A DNA stretch of 64,000 nucleotides from Leptospira biflexa serovar Patoc strain 'Patoc 1 (Paris)' (GTDB taxonomy: Bacteria; Spirochaetota; Leptospiria; Leptospirales; Leptospiraceae): NCBI RefSeq assembly GCF_000017685.1, contig NC_010602.1, positions 3,421,001 to 3,485,000 of the forward strand, in the 5' to 3' direction. Numbering within the stretch: the first letter of the stretch is position 1; every line of letters begins with the position of its first letter. Made by a program: the position numbers and the translations under genes. Below the pieces are notes generated by a model. The model saw only the letters and a list, made by a program, of their open reading frames with translations, made no database searches and was not told the origin of the DNA. Below, in pieces: positions 32,921 through 42,808 of this stretch.

Positions 32921-34942
32921 TCACAAATCAAAACTTAGAATCGTTAGGTCGTCCTGACGATCGGGACCGTTTTGAAAATTTTGTAGTGTTTTTAAGAGGG
33001 TATCCTCCACTTCCACTAGAGGAAGATGGATTGTTTCCAATAATAATTGGTGTAATTTGTCTTCCCCAAATTCTTCTTCATTATGATTAAAGGCTTCATA
33101 GGCACCATCGGTGAAAACAAACAAACGGTCGCCAGTTCCAAATGGGATTTCCATCTTTTCATAATGGGACTGTTTTTTTATCCCAATCATTCGGCCAGTC
33201 TTTGGCAATAATTTCAGATTCCCTTTTTGGATCAGAACAGCGGATGGATGGCCCGCAGAGGCAAATTCAATAATTTTCGATTCAGTATGAATATCAATGA
33301 TCATTGCGGTGAGAAGGCTATTCAAAGAAACAAAATTATCCATAAATTCTTCATTAAAGATTTCGATCACCTTATGAGGAGGGAGTTCAAATTCTTTTAT
33401 CGGATCATACAAACCTTTGATGGCCATTGTGATCATCGCCGCATGAACTCCATGCCCAGTCGCATCTGCGATAAAAATTCTGTAACTAGAATCCTTTAAA
33501 TGAATGATGTCAAAAAAATCACCTCCCACTTCGGTGACTGGTAAATAACGATAATGCAATTTTAAAGCGTTTCTCAATTTAGGATCAATTAAGATGGAAT
33601 TTTCTTGGATTTTTTTGGCAACATCAAGGTCTCTTCGCAACACACTCAATGTTTGGTTTAATTTGGAAGTTCTTTCTTTTACTTTTTCCTCCAGTTCCAA
33701 ATTGGATCTTTCTAAATTTAATTTCACACGATTTTCTGCTATTTCCTTTTCCTTTATGATCGTATTGTACCGATCAGCAAGTGCAAAAGCGAGTAACATC
33801 ATTTCGGCGGCAGAACCATATTGTGGTCCTTCTATTGTAAATACATTTGTGGGAATGTATCCAAGAGCTCTGAGTGTGGAAACGATCAGTGCTAAAAATA
33901 AAAAAGCAAATGCCAAAAGGAAAAAGTATGCGATTCTCTGTTTTTTTATCGAACAAAGAATACCGATCAATAAGATCCAAAAAGATGTAACAGTATGACT
34001 TAGAACAAAAACTTTGATAAAAGTATCGAAAGAAATAATATAAGCAATGGACAAACCAATTTGTAAAAAAACAAAAAACCAATTCCAAGGTTCAAATTTA
34101 GGTAAAACTATTTTCGTTTGTAATAATGTCCGCATAAAAATCAAAAAAAGAATCAAAACTATGGAAATCATTAAATTGATTGCATACTGATCTAACCAAG
34201 ATGAATCATTCCATAAATACTCCGAAGCGATTCCATTATGAATTGCGATTGCAACAGATGTACTAATGACAACCAATACGTATAAAAAATAACTGACGTC
34301 TTTTAAGATAAAGAATACAAATAAATTAAAGACAATCATCGCTAATGTGATTCCAAAATAGATCGCTTGAATGACATGATCATCGATTTCGTGTCGATCA
34401 TAGGATTTTTGTTTCCAAATTTGAACGGGGAGATTGATCGCATTCGGTGAGTTCACTTTTAAATATACATTTGTATTTGAGTTCCCTGAAAACACGATTG
34501 GGAATACAAAAAAACGAGATTGGTAAGGACGTTTGTTAGAAGGGACAGAATACCCAGATGGAACGTATTTGACTCCCTCTTTGGATTCCAAATACAAGTC
34601 CAAAGTTTTGAGCCGAGGATACGAAACAACGAGGTTTGTTTCCATCGAATGTTGGTTTGGATTGGAGATGGAAACTTTAAGCCAGTAAGTAGATTTTGAG
34701 TAAGAAAAATTGAATGCTTCTTTGGCCGTTGGAATTTTTTGAAATAGGAGATTGGATTCAATGGATTTGATACGATGAAAATCCAATGAGTTTGTTGGAT
34801 CTTCCAAAACTAACATGGATTGGGACAAATGGATGGGTTTGTTTTGTAATAAAGTTAGATCAATGGATTCAGATTCAGCTTGTACTTCGAAACAAAATAC
34901 AAAAAGAAAACCAATGATGAATGAATCACGCAAAACTTTCAT
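32921..34942 (-). CDS. 7TMR-DISM sensor with SpoIIE-type PP2C phosphatase
   Basis: 673 residues. A signal peptide (to about 22), an exported 7TMR-DISMED2 sensing domain (about 40-165, with FNFSYSKSTYWLKVSISNPN), seven membrane helices (about 185-385), a coiled coil (about 390-440, ERSNLELEEKVKERTSKL) and a SpoIIE phosphatase (about 450-670). YLPVTEVGGDFFDI, IADATGHGVHAAMIT and DRLFVFTDGAYEA are the metal-binding blocks. It should dephosphorylate a serine/threonine, likely on an anti-sigma antagonist. Its start overlaps the upstream gene as ATGA. Confidence 0.93.
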   Translation of the reverse strand: MKVLRDSFIIGFLFVFCFEVQAESESIDLTLLQNKPIHLSQSMLVLEDPTNSLDFHRIKSIESNLLFQKIPTAKEAFNFSYSKSTYWLKVSISNPNQHSMETNLVVSYPRLKTLDLYLESKEGVKYVPSGYSVPSNKRPYQSRFFVFPIVFSGNSNTNVYLKVNSPNAINLPVQIWKQKSYDRHEIDDHVIQAIYFGITLAMIVFNLFVFFILKDVSYFLYVLVVISTSVAIAIHNGIASEYLWNDSSWLDQYAINLMISIVLILFLIFMRTLLQTKIVLPKFEPWNWFFVFLQIGLSIAYIISFDTFIKVFVLSHTVTSFWILLIGILCSIKKQRIAYFFLLAFAFLFLALIVSTLRALGYIPTNVFTIEGPQYGSAAEMMLLAFALADRYNTIIKEKEIAENRVKLNLERSNLELEEKVKERTSKLNQTLSVLRRDLDVAKKIQENSILIDPKLRNALKLHYRYLPVTEVGGDFFDIIHLKDSSYRIFIADATGHGVHAAMITMAIKGLYDPIKEFELPPHKVIEIFNEEFMDNFVSLNSLLTAMIIDIHTESKIIEFASAGHPSAVLIQKGNLKLLPKTGRMIGIKKQSHYEKMEIPFGTGDRLFVFTDGAYEAFNHNEEEFGEDKLHQLLLETIHLPLVEVEDTLLKTLQNFQNGPDRQDDLTILSFDL

Positions 34943-36702
34943 ATTGTTTTGAGATAAAAATCGCTTTCCTGAAACATATCCAATGTGTAGATTTTATTGT
35001 TTTGAGCAAAGACCAAGATTCCATCAAAACTCACACTCAAACCCTCGGGGCCTGGTAAAATTTTTTTAAGTAAAATGATTCCTTTAGGATCCAAAAAAAA
35101 CAATTCTATTTGGTCTTCCTCGCTATATTCATCAAAACAAGAAAGGATCACAACCGAGTGTTTCCCATCAAAACTTAAAACTTGGATGACTTCCGATTGG
35201 ATGGGATGATTACAGATTAGATTTCCAATAAAATCAATCATGATGATCGAACGGTAATCATTCGTAATACAAATACGATCTTCTGTTGCAAGTATGGGTA
35301 TTTTGTTTGTGCCAAACGCATGGGGCCCAAGAGTATCGGAAGAAGTGAAATTCAGTTCCTTTGTTATTTCCAAATTTTGGTTGAGTAGGTATGTTTTGTC
35401 CCAAGCAAACGGAGTTAAAATTCCATTGGGAAACTCTACTGGTGGAGAAACCAATTCGAATAATAAATTGCTTCCAGAATCATCATTTTGGAAAAATCGT
35501 TTTTGTTCTCCTGTTTGGATTTGATCTACAATTGAATAATAATAATAGAAATTGAGTTGGGAATCAATGAAAACGGGATGAAACTTGGAATGGTATTGGT
35601 ATACGACCTCCCATTTCTCATTCACCGCAAACACACCTTTTACGGTATGGAATAAAATGACTCCTGATTCAGTTTCAAATGCTTTGCCCGAAAATGGATC
35701 ACCATTGGGTGTTTTGATCTTTTGAAGGAGTTCTTTTGATTGTAAATCATAGATATGAACTTCATTGGAATAGGGAATGTATAAAGTATTCGAAAGAATC
35801 GAAAATTGAAAATTATGGACCACGCGGTTTTCCGATACATCACGTTCTTCTGTCGATAGAATTTCATAACAGCGAAAGGACAGTGGGAGATGTAACAAAA
35901 GATTTCCAGACAAATCAAACACAAGCAGTTCGTTTGGTCGATTGAGCTTTGAAAAATACTCTGAACCTTTTTGAAATCCTTGGTAATAACATAAATACCC
36001 TGAATGGTAAAATAAATTGGGGATGGAAATTCCTTCTAAAAATGGACGACCCAATTTTTGTTTCCAAATGATTTTTTTCTCAGGAAGTTGGAAGGCCGTG
36101 ATAGTATAGGAATCATCCAAAACTGACAAAACCACAAATTGATCGATGGCGATCCATTCACTAACCAAAACCAATTCATTTGATTCCCATGTGGAAACCA
36201 ATTTCGCTTTGTTTGGAAATCCCTGTTCCTTTTGTACTTTGTATTCTTCGGGAAATTGAGTTTGGAACCATGATCGCAACCATAACTTCGCTGGACTTGG
36301 CAAATGGGGAACTCGGTCTAAAAAAATGTTTTTGAGCGAATCTCTCTCGTTTGTGGCTATGGATTCCAAAACCTCTGGAAAAAAAGTATATGGAAACTGG
36401 GATTCGGTATGTTGTAATAAACGCGAAACAGTGGGGTTTCGGATCAATTCTGAACGTTGGTCATCCAATAATTCGGCAGTTTGTTCGTAATACTCAGGAT
36501 AGGTGGAACGCGGGTCCCCTGTCCCTTTGACTCGGATCCACCAGAATTGATGGCAATCCAAACATTCATAAATGTCCCGAAATGGTCTTCGCATTGTTCC
36601 AACAATGTCATGGATAGGAAACTCCGGAGTTTGGTTTAAATCTTGGACGGGTTCCAATCGGGAAAATGTTTTAGAACCGTTTTGACAATACAAACAAACC
36701 AT
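34939..36702 (-). CDS. Hypothetical protein: zinc-binding head and beta-propeller-like body
   Basis: 587 residues, no signal peptide. The head has CLYCQNG near residue 3 and CLDCHQF near 47, a C4 zinc site. The body from about 160 has repeated strands of PQQ/WD-propeller type (IDQFVVLSVLDDSYTITAFQ, LLVFDLSGNLLLHLPL, VHIYDLQSKELLQKI, LFFLDPKGIILLKKI, DGILVFAQNNKIYTLD). It is probably a cytoplasmic scaffold. The stop overlaps the next start by four bases, so it is made together with the 7TMR-DISM phosphatase and may serve the same signal path. Confidence 0.75.
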   Translation of the reverse strand: MVCLYCQNGSKTFSRLEPVQDLNQTPEFPIHDIVGTMRRPFRDIYECLDCHQFWWIRVKGTGDPRSTYPEYYEQTAELLDDQRSELIRNPTVSRLLQHTESQFPYTFFPEVLESIATNERDSLKNIFLDRVPHLPSPAKLWLRSWFQTQFPEEYKVQKEQGFPNKAKLVSTWESNELVLVSEWIAIDQFVVLSVLDDSYTITAFQLPEKKIIWKQKLGRPFLEGISIPNLFYHSGYLCYYQGFQKGSEYFSKLNRPNELLVFDLSGNLLLHLPLSFRCYEILSTEERDVSENRVVHNFQFSILSNTLYIPYSNEVHIYDLQSKELLQKIKTPNGDPFSGKAFETESGVILFHTVKGVFAVNEKWEVVYQYHSKFHPVFIDSQLNFYYYYSIVDQIQTGEQKRFFQNDDSGSNLLFELVSPPVEFPNGILTPFAWDKTYLLNQNLEITKELNFTSSDTLGPHAFGTNKIPILATEDRICITNDYRSIIMIDFIGNLICNHPIQSEVIQVLSFDGKHSVVILSCFDEYSEEDQIELFFLDPKGIILLKKILPGPEGLSVSFDGILVFAQNNKIYTLDMFQESDFYLKTI

Positions 36703-36821
36703 AATGAGAAGGTGTTTAGTTATTTCTAAAAACCCTACTTGGTCAAGTCAATTTCCAAGATTGGGATTTCTCTGGTTCCACCCACATAGTTCTTGGCAAT
36801 TTATTCTAACATGACTAGAAT

Positions 36822-38060
36822 ATGTCATTCCCTATGACTGCCTCTCAAAAATCATACGAAGACTTGCTTCTGGAAATCCAAAGACTTGAAGCGGAGAACC
36901 AGGCTCTCAAACAAAACCAAAAAAATTTCCAACATCACCAAACTAAAATTAGTGATCTTTTGCAATTCACTCAGTTCTCCATTGATACAGTTTCTGATTC
37001 GATCCTTTGGTTGGATGAAAAAGGAAAATATGTTTTTGTGAATAATGCCACTTGTATCAATTACGGATACACGAAAGAGGAACTCCTCTCAATGACCATG
37101 TTCCAAGTTGATCCATTGTTCACAAAAGAGATTTGGGAAGTCCATTGGAATGAAATTTTGGAAAAAAAATCATTCACTTTAGAAACGATCAACAAAAGAA
37201 AGGACGGTACACCTTTTCCCATTGAGGTGACTGTCAACTTGGTTGAGTATGATGGTAAAAAGTACAACTGCGCTATTGTACGCGATATCACCGAACAAAA
37301 GCTAAATGAAGCTAAGTTGAAACAAGCAGCCATACGTTTAGAAGAATTAAATGCAACGAAAGACAAATTTTTTTCAATCATTGCCCATGACCTGAGAGGA
37401 CCTCTTGGAGCACATAAGGATTTTACAAAACTACTCATCGAAAGATTCGTTTCCCTAAGTGACGAGGAACGAGAGATTAATTTACAAATCATAAGTGAAT
37501 CTTCTGAAAAATTATACTCCTTAATGGAAAATTTACTCCATTGGGCGAGTAATCAAAATGGAAGTATCCAATTCCAACCAACTCAGCTAAAATTATATAC
37601 TTTGATTCAAAAAACAATTGAGTTCTTAACTTTATCCATCCAGAAAAAACAAATCCAAGTTTTGAATCTAATCCCCGAATCACTCGAGATTGTAGCAGAT
37701 GCGTTTATGGTCGAAACGATTTTTCGTAACCTGATTGCAAATGCAATCAAATACAGCGAAACAAACCAAAGGATAAAAATTGGTTGGATCCAATCGGAAT
37801 CAAATGATCCATCCCAAAATCGTTCCCATCGATTTTATGTAAAAGATGAAGGTGTTGGAATGACGAAGGAACAATTGTTATCTTTATTCCGATTGGAACG
37901 AAAGTATTCGACTCCAGGCACTGCAAAGGAGACAGGCACTGGACTTGGTCTCATTTTAAGTAAAGATTTTGTGGAACAACATCAAGGAAACATTTGGGTC
38001 GAAAGCGAGCCAAAACATGGGACAACTTTTTATATTGAACTAGGACATATCACAATATAA
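36822..38060 (+). CDS. PAS sensor histidine kinase
   Basis: 412 residues, cytoplasmic. A short coiled coil (about 8-40) precedes a PAS domain (about 45-165, SILWLDEKGKYVFVNNATC and KRKDGTPFPIEVTVN). The HisKA helix has the phosphorylated H189 in FSIIAHDLRGPLGAH. The ATPase part has NLIANAIKYS (N box), VKDEGVGM and GTGLGLILSKDFVEQH (G boxes). It senses a cytoplasmic or diffusible signal. No response regulator gene is adjacent, so its partner lies elsewhere. Confidence 0.93.
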   Translation: MSFPMTASQKSYEDLLLEIQRLEAENQALKQNQKNFQHHQTKISDLLQFTQFSIDTVSDSILWLDEKGKYVFVNNATCINYGYTKEELLSMTMFQVDPLFTKEIWEVHWNEILEKKSFTLETINKRKDGTPFPIEVTVNLVEYDGKKYNCAIVRDITEQKLNEAKLKQAAIRLEELNATKDKFFSIIAHDLRGPLGAHKDFTKLLIERFVSLSDEEREINLQIISESSEKLYSLMENLLHWASNQNGSIQFQPTQLKLYTLIQKTIEFLTLSIQKKQIQVLNLIPESLEIVADAFMVETIFRNLIANAIKYSETNQRIKIGWIQSESNDPSQNRSHRFYVKDEGVGMTKEQLLSLFRLERKYSTPGTAKETGTGLGLILSKDFVEQHQGNIWVESEPKHGTTFYIELGHITI

Positions 38061-38159
38061 ACGAAGTTTCCTTCTTATGATCTGAAATTTTTTTCCATAC
38101 GACTTAGCTGATTTTATTTTTGAATCGATACCAAAACCATCATTTGGATTTTTGAAAGT

Positions 38160-39308
38160 ATGCGAAGTCACTTCTTCAAACAAATCATACTTTATCTATT
38201 GGTTTCGATTCCTTTGTTGTCACAACCCGTGACACAAACCAATCAAGATACGAACACTACCCAAAATCCTAGTCCTAAAAAATCTTTTTTTGGTTCACGA
38301 CTTGCTGTCTTGGAACTGGCAGGAGAGTTTGTTCAAACTCCATCGGAAGGGGGACCACAATCGGTATCAAACATATTGAACTCAGCACGTGTTGCTTCCA
38401 GTTTTGTGAACAGTGGTACGACAACAAATAACCTAAACCCACCTGGTATCATAACAGAAAGTGCAGAGTCAAGACCTGCATCCACCATTTCGCCACGAAT
38501 CAAATATTCACATCAATTCACTGAAGATTTTTTTGTTGGTTTTGTTTATGCAAAAGGAGAACAGTACAATGATACAAGGACCAGCTTTAGTACCAATGGT
38601 TTGTATTTAAACGATCGGGTTCGGTCTGGAATCAACGAAGTTGGTTTTAAAATTGGTTTAGGTCCAATCAATTACCTAACCGATTCCTCTTCTACGGAAC
38701 TCAGTTTTACATATTCGGAACTTTCTTCCAAAGGACCATTCCAATCCTTCCAAATCAAGTTTCCATTTTTACGGACAGGTGATCAAAGTTTAACAGAAGG
38801 TTATGCGTTCTCTACTGGTAATGTAGAATTTAGAACTAAAAATTATGGAATGAATTATGGGTTTGCGGCATCAATTACAGATTGGCTGAATTTTTATATG
38901 ATTGGTGATTTTACGATTTTTGCGGGACAATTAAAACTTTTGAATTATGGAATTGAAACATCATCTACTGGGACTTTGAATGGAAGCAACCAAGTTGTAT
39001 TTAGTGCACCTGTCACCAAAACAGATCTCACAGCTTTCCAATCCAAGGAAGGTTTGATGCGAGGATTAGGAGGTGCCACGGTTTCCTTAGAATTGGGCCT
39101 TGTTTGGAAACTCTTTGACACAATGGGGATCAAATACGGTGGTTTTTATCAAATTTCGTCCTTTAGTGTTTCCGAAGTGGCTGGTTTCAATTTGGGATCT
39201 GGGAAAACTCCAGTGGAACTCAGTTCGGTCCCTGACATCAATTCCTCCCAAAGTTCCAAACAATTTGGTTCTTTTGGTGTGAATGTATCTCTTGTGAAAA
39301 ACTTTTAA
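38160..39308 (+). CDS. Putative outer-membrane beta-barrel protein
   Basis: 382 residues, with a signal peptide ending near residue 22 (SIPLLSQP). A Gln/Asn/Thr-rich linker follows, then alternating strands with aromatic girdles (EDFFVGFVYAKGEQYND, NYGMNYGFAASITDWLNFYMIGDFTIF, GSFGVNVSLVKNF). The last residue is Phe after alternating hydrophobics, the usual barrel end. The family is not recognised; it might be a leptospiral porin-like protein. It stands between the histidine kinase and the pirin gene without close spacing. Confidence 0.7.
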   Translation: MRSHFFKQIILYLLVSIPLLSQPVTQTNQDTNTTQNPSPKKSFFGSRLAVLELAGEFVQTPSEGGPQSVSNILNSARVASSFVNSGTTTNNLNPPGIITESAESRPASTISPRIKYSHQFTEDFFVGFVYAKGEQYNDTRTSFSTNGLYLNDRVRSGINEVGFKIGLGPINYLTDSSSTELSFTYSELSSKGPFQSFQIKFPFLRTGDQSLTEGYAFSTGNVEFRTKNYGMNYGFAASITDWLNFYMIGDFTIFAGQLKLLNYGIETSSTGTLNGSNQVVFSAPVTKTDLTAFQSKEGLMRGLGGATVSLELGLVWKLFDTMGIKYGGFYQISSFSVSEVAGFNLGSGKTPVELSSVPDINSSQSSKQFGSFGVNVSLVKNF

Positions 39309-39362
39309 TCTAGTTTCCTTGTCTTATTGATAGAGGATGAATCCTTCCTTAATAGGACAATC

Positions 39363-40388
39363 ATGAAACACAAATCCATATTATATGCTCAAAAACTAGA
39401 TTTCCAATGGCCGACCTCGGATCCTTTTTTATTCTGCGTCCACCACGAAGACCTTTATCCTAAAGGAAATGGAAAGTTTGGTCCTAGTGACTCATTACAA
39501 GGTCGGCAAATTGGGCAGGATTTTGTTGGAAAGGATGGATGGAGGATGTACCATGGAGAGACCATTCCTGGTTTTCCTGGACACCCTCACCGAGGATTCG
39601 AGACTGTAACTGTTGTTCAGCGAGGATTGGTCGATCATGCGGATTCACAAGGTGCAGCTGGCCGTTACGGTGATGGTGACGTCCAATGGATGACTGCGGG
39701 AGCTGGAATCCAACATTCAGAAATGTTCCCACTCCTCAACGAATCAGGTGAGAATACATTAGAACTCTTTCAAATTTGGCTTAATTTACCCGCTAAACAT
39801 AAGTTTGTCGACCCACATTTCAAAATGTTTTGGAATGAAGACATCCCTGTGAAATCAATCACCGACACAAACGGGAAACAAGTGAAAATCAAAACGGTTG
39901 CAGGATCTTTGTTTGGCGACAAACCATTGGATCCACCACCGAATTCCTGGGCGGGGGATCCGACAAATGAAGTGGGAATTTATATTTTAGATTTGGATGC
40001 AGAAGTTCAATTCCTAATTCCAGCAACAACGCAAGGAAACAATCGGAACTTGTATTATTTCCGTGGGGAAGGTCTTGTGGTGGATGGAACCCAAGTACCT
40101 GGTAAACATATGTACAATCTAAAGTCAGACGAATCAGTGGAGATCCGCAATGGATCCGAACCAGGTAGGATTTTAATTTTGGATGGAAAACCGATTGCAG
40201 AAACAGTGGTCCAGTACGGTCCCTTTGTGATGAACAAACAAGAAGAAATCCAACAGGCGTTTGACGATTACAGAAAGACACAATTTGGTGGTTGGCCATG
40301 GGACTCTTATGATCCCGTCCATGTGGGCAAAGGTCGTTTTGCCAAACATGCGAACGGGAAAGAGGAATTTCCCTCTCAGTCTCAATAA
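39363..40388 (+). CDS. Pirin-family protein
   Basis: 341 residues, a bicupin. The iron-binding residues are visible in GHPHRGFETVT (H74, H76) and GIQHSEMFP (H118, E120). I start at MKHKSILYAQ behind TAGGAC; a longer reading begins twelve codons earlier. Pirins are either quercetin-dioxygenase-like enzymes or redox regulators, and no choice can be made here. The C-terminal end (FGGWPWDSYDPVHVGKGRFAKH) is the extended type. The gene converges with ilvD. Confidence 0.9.
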   Translation: MKHKSILYAQKLDFQWPTSDPFLFCVHHEDLYPKGNGKFGPSDSLQGRQIGQDFVGKDGWRMYHGETIPGFPGHPHRGFETVTVVQRGLVDHADSQGAAGRYGDGDVQWMTAGAGIQHSEMFPLLNESGENTLELFQIWLNLPAKHKFVDPHFKMFWNEDIPVKSITDTNGKQVKIKTVAGSLFGDKPLDPPPNSWAGDPTNEVGIYILDLDAEVQFLIPATTQGNNRNLYYFRGEGLVVDGTQVPGKHMYNLKSDESVEIRNGSEPGRILILDGKPIAETVVQYGPFVMNKQEEIQQAFDDYRKTQFGGWPWDSYDPVHVGKGRFAKHANGKEEFPSQSQ

Positions 40389-40408
40389 GTATGTAATGAA
40401 TGTTATGC

Positions 40409-40428
40409 GACCGGTAGGATTACCGGTC
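40409..40428. repeat. Perfect inverted repeat across the ilvD stop codon
   Basis: GACCGGTA-GGAT-TACCGGTC has eight-base arms. Its right half encodes the last ilvD codons. No T run follows on either strand, but it lies exactly between two converging genes and may act as transcription barrier or mRNA 3' end. Confidence 0.6.
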
Positions 40429-42096
40429 TGTCAAACAACCTGTACTTGCATCTTTTACCATTTGGATGTACTTCCATAGGTAACCGCTTGTCACTCGGTA
40501 AGGAGGTTTTTTCCATTTTTTACGTCGTTTCTCCAGATCTTCAGCGCTGACTTTGACATCGAGTGTATTTGTGCGTGCATTGATCGAAATTACATCCCCA
40601 TCTTCAACGAGAGCAATTTCTCCACCTTCCATGGCTTCTGGAGTGATATGACCCACTACAAATCCATGGCTTCCACCAGAGAACCTTCCATCAGTGATGA
40701 GAGCAACATTGTCACCAAGGCCAGCTCCAATGATGGCAGAAGTTGGTTTTAACATCTCTGGCATCCCTGGTCCCCCTTTTGGACCCACATAACGAATGAC
40801 AACAACATGGCCAGGTTTCACTTTTCCATCCCGAATCCCTTCGTTTGCTGCGACTTCAGAATCAAAACAAATGGCTTTGCCTTCAAACATTTCGCCTTCA
40901 TGCCCAGTGATTTTTGCCACTGCACCTTTTTTGGCGATATTACCATATAACACTTGTATATGACCTTCTTTTTTGATCGGGTTACTGACAGGTCTAAGTA
41001 AGTCTTGGTCTTTGGGAAGGTCCGGTAGAGATTCTAAATTCTCTGCGATGGTTTTTCCAGTGACAGTTAAACAGGAACCATCTAACATACCTTCATTTAA
41101 CATAAATTTCATGATGGCAGGTGTTCCACCAATGGCAAAAAGATCTTCCATCAAATACTTTCCACTTGGTTTCATGTCGGCAAGTAATGGTGTTGTATCC
41201 GTTACCTTTTGGATTTGATCGAGGTCTAAATCAATTCCCATTGTCCTTGCGATGGCTATCATATGGAGTGCTGCATTCGTTGATCCACCAAGGATTGTGA
41301 TGACACGGAGTGCATTTAAGATGGATTTAGGAGTGATGATATCAGAAGGTTTGATGTCTTTTTCTAAAAGATTGTACATGTACTTTCCAATTTCTTGGCA
41401 TTCTTTCTTTTTTTCTTCACTGCGTGCCGGTGAGGAAGAACTATATGGCAAACTCATCCCCATCACTTCGATCGCTGTTGCCATTGTATTTGCAGTGTAC
41501 ATTCCACCGCACGCACCAGGACCTGGGCAGGAGTTTTTGATCACTTCTTTGAAATCTTCTTCTGAAATTTTTCCGTTAATTTTTTTTCCATATGCTTCGA
41601 AGGCAGAAACAATATTTAATTTTTCTCCTTTGAAGTGGCCACCATTGATGGTTCCGCCATACACCATGATGGCGGGACGGTTGAGTCTTGCCATCGCCAT
41701 AATAGCACCTGGCATATTTTTATCACATCCAGCAGTGAAAATAATTCCGTCATAAAAATGAGCACCTGAGATCGTTTCAATCGAATCAGCAATGATCTCA
41801 CGTGACGGAAGGGAATAACGCATTCCATCATTTCCATTCGTGATTCCATCGCTCACACCGATGGTGTTAAACAAAAGTCCAACCATTTGTTTTGTATCAA
41901 GGACACTTTTCTTTTGTAAAGCAGCAAGGGTTGTCAAATGCATGTTACAAGGATTTCCGTCAAAACCTGTACTACCTATTCCGACAAAAGGTTTGTTCAA
42001 ATCTTCGTAAGGAACTCCTGAACCAATGATCATTGCTTGGGATGCAGGGAGAGATTCGTCTTGGGTTAAAACACGGCTGTATCGATTCAAACTCAT
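40420..42096 (-). CDS. ilvD: Dihydroxy-acid dehydratase
   Basis: 558 residues, full length. It converts 2,3-dihydroxy-3-methylbutanoate and the pentanoate analogue to the keto acids of valine and isoleucine synthesis. The three iron-sulfur ligands are visible in GNPCNMHL (C50), GCDKNMPGA (about C123) and [16 protein letters not shown] (about C195). [20 protein letters not shown] is the C-terminal signature. It stands alone, not in an ilv operon. AAGGAAA precedes the ATG. Confidence 0.96.
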   Translation of the reverse strand: MSLNRYSRVLTQDESLPASQAMIIGSGVPYEDLNKPFVGIGSTGFDGNPCNMHLTTLAALQKKSVLDTKQMVGLLFNTIGVSDGITNGNDGMRYSLPSREIIADSIETISGAHFYDGIIFTAGCDKNMPGAIMAMARLNRPAIMVYGGTINGGHFKGEKLNIVSAFEAYGKKINGKISEEDFKEVIKNSCPGPGACGGMYTANTMATAIEVMGMSLPYSSSSPARSEEKKKECQEIGKYMYNLLEKDIKPSDIITPKSILNALRVITILGGSTNAALHMIAIARTMGIDLDLDQIQKVTDTTPLLADMKPSGKYLMEDLFAIGGTPAIMKFMLNEGMLDGSCLTVTGKTIAENLESLPDLPKDQDLLRPVSNPIKKEGHIQVLYGNIAKKGAVAKITGHEGEMFEGKAICFDSEVAANEGIRDGKVKPGHVVVIRYVGPKGGPGMPEMLKPTSAIIGAGLGDNVALITDGRFSGGSHGFVVGHITPEAMEGGEIALVEDGDVISINARTNTLDVKVSAEDLEKRRKKWKKPPYRVTSGYLWKYIQMVKDASTGCLTDR

Positions 42097-42166
42097 AATT
42101 TACAATTTCCTTCGGATTAAAGTCAAAATGTAAAAGTGGAAGAGAAAGGAAAGCGGATTTTCAAAA

Positions 42167-42808
42167 TTAAGGTACTATGATTTCGATGAGAATTTTGTTT
42201 TGAAGATTACCCTCTGCCAATCCTTTTTCCCATTCTAAAAATTCGAACTGCAAACAACTGTTAGCCTTATCACGAGAGTTCTGAGGCAAAAAGCCATTTG
42301 CCTCAATTGATTTGGCAGCCTTGGCAATTTTTCCACGCGTAGATTCTAACCATTGGATTTCAAAAAATGTTGCAAACCTTGTATCCGAGCTCGGTTGGAC
42401 TCCCGATGCCTCACAGGATTCTGTGACTAAAAAACGATACCTAGCTTTGATGGTATCGCTGTTTGCATTTGAAGTCGCGGATTGCGATAAAATCCCTGAT
42501 TGTAAGATCGATTCTTGGCAATCAGGAGTTCGATTTTGAATCGTTCTAGATTCATTTAAGGTATAATTTACTTCCGCTTGCGTTACAATGAGTTGGTTTA
42601 CATTACAGATTCCCAAAGGACGGCGACTACACGTACTAATGTTTGTATTCGTATCGGTTTTGATACAATTTCCAGAATTCCTTTGCCATAACAAAGTGGA
42701 GAGGAGCCAAGTTGTCTCTTCTTCATTTTTCTGTTGTATGTCTTCGCCACTTTGCAAACAGAAAGTGTGGAGAAAGAGACAAGTGAAGAAAATGATAACC
42801 TGTTTCAA
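42167..42808 (-). CDS. Hypothetical lipoprotein of the TonB-receptor operon
   Basis: 213 residues from a TTG start behind GGAGG; the start overlaps the receptor's stop. The signal ends in LHTFC (C17). The mature part has several cysteines (C48, C60, C68 and more) that could form disulfides, and no domain I know. Being third in a TetR - receptor - lipoprotein operon, it could be the surface or periplasmic partner of the receptor. Confidence 0.72.
   Translation of the reverse strand: MKQVIIFFTCLFLHTFCLQSGEDIQQKNEEETTWLLSTLLWQRNSGNCIKTDTNTNISTCSRRPLGICNVNQLIVTQAEVNYTLNESRTIQNRTPDCQESILQSGILSQSATSNANSDTIKARYRFLVTESCEASGVQPSSDTRFATFFEIQWLESTRGKIAKAAKSIEANGFLPQNSRDKANSCLQFEFLEWEKGLAEGNLQNKILIEIIVP

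Noticed and set aside
33594..33998. 134-codon frame antisense to the 7TMR-DISM phosphatase
   Set aside because: Serine/phenylalanine-rich mirror of membrane-helix codons, a known artefact.
41252..41755. 167-codon frame antisense to ilvD
   Set aside because: ilvD is unambiguous on the other strand and the antisense product has no recognisable features.
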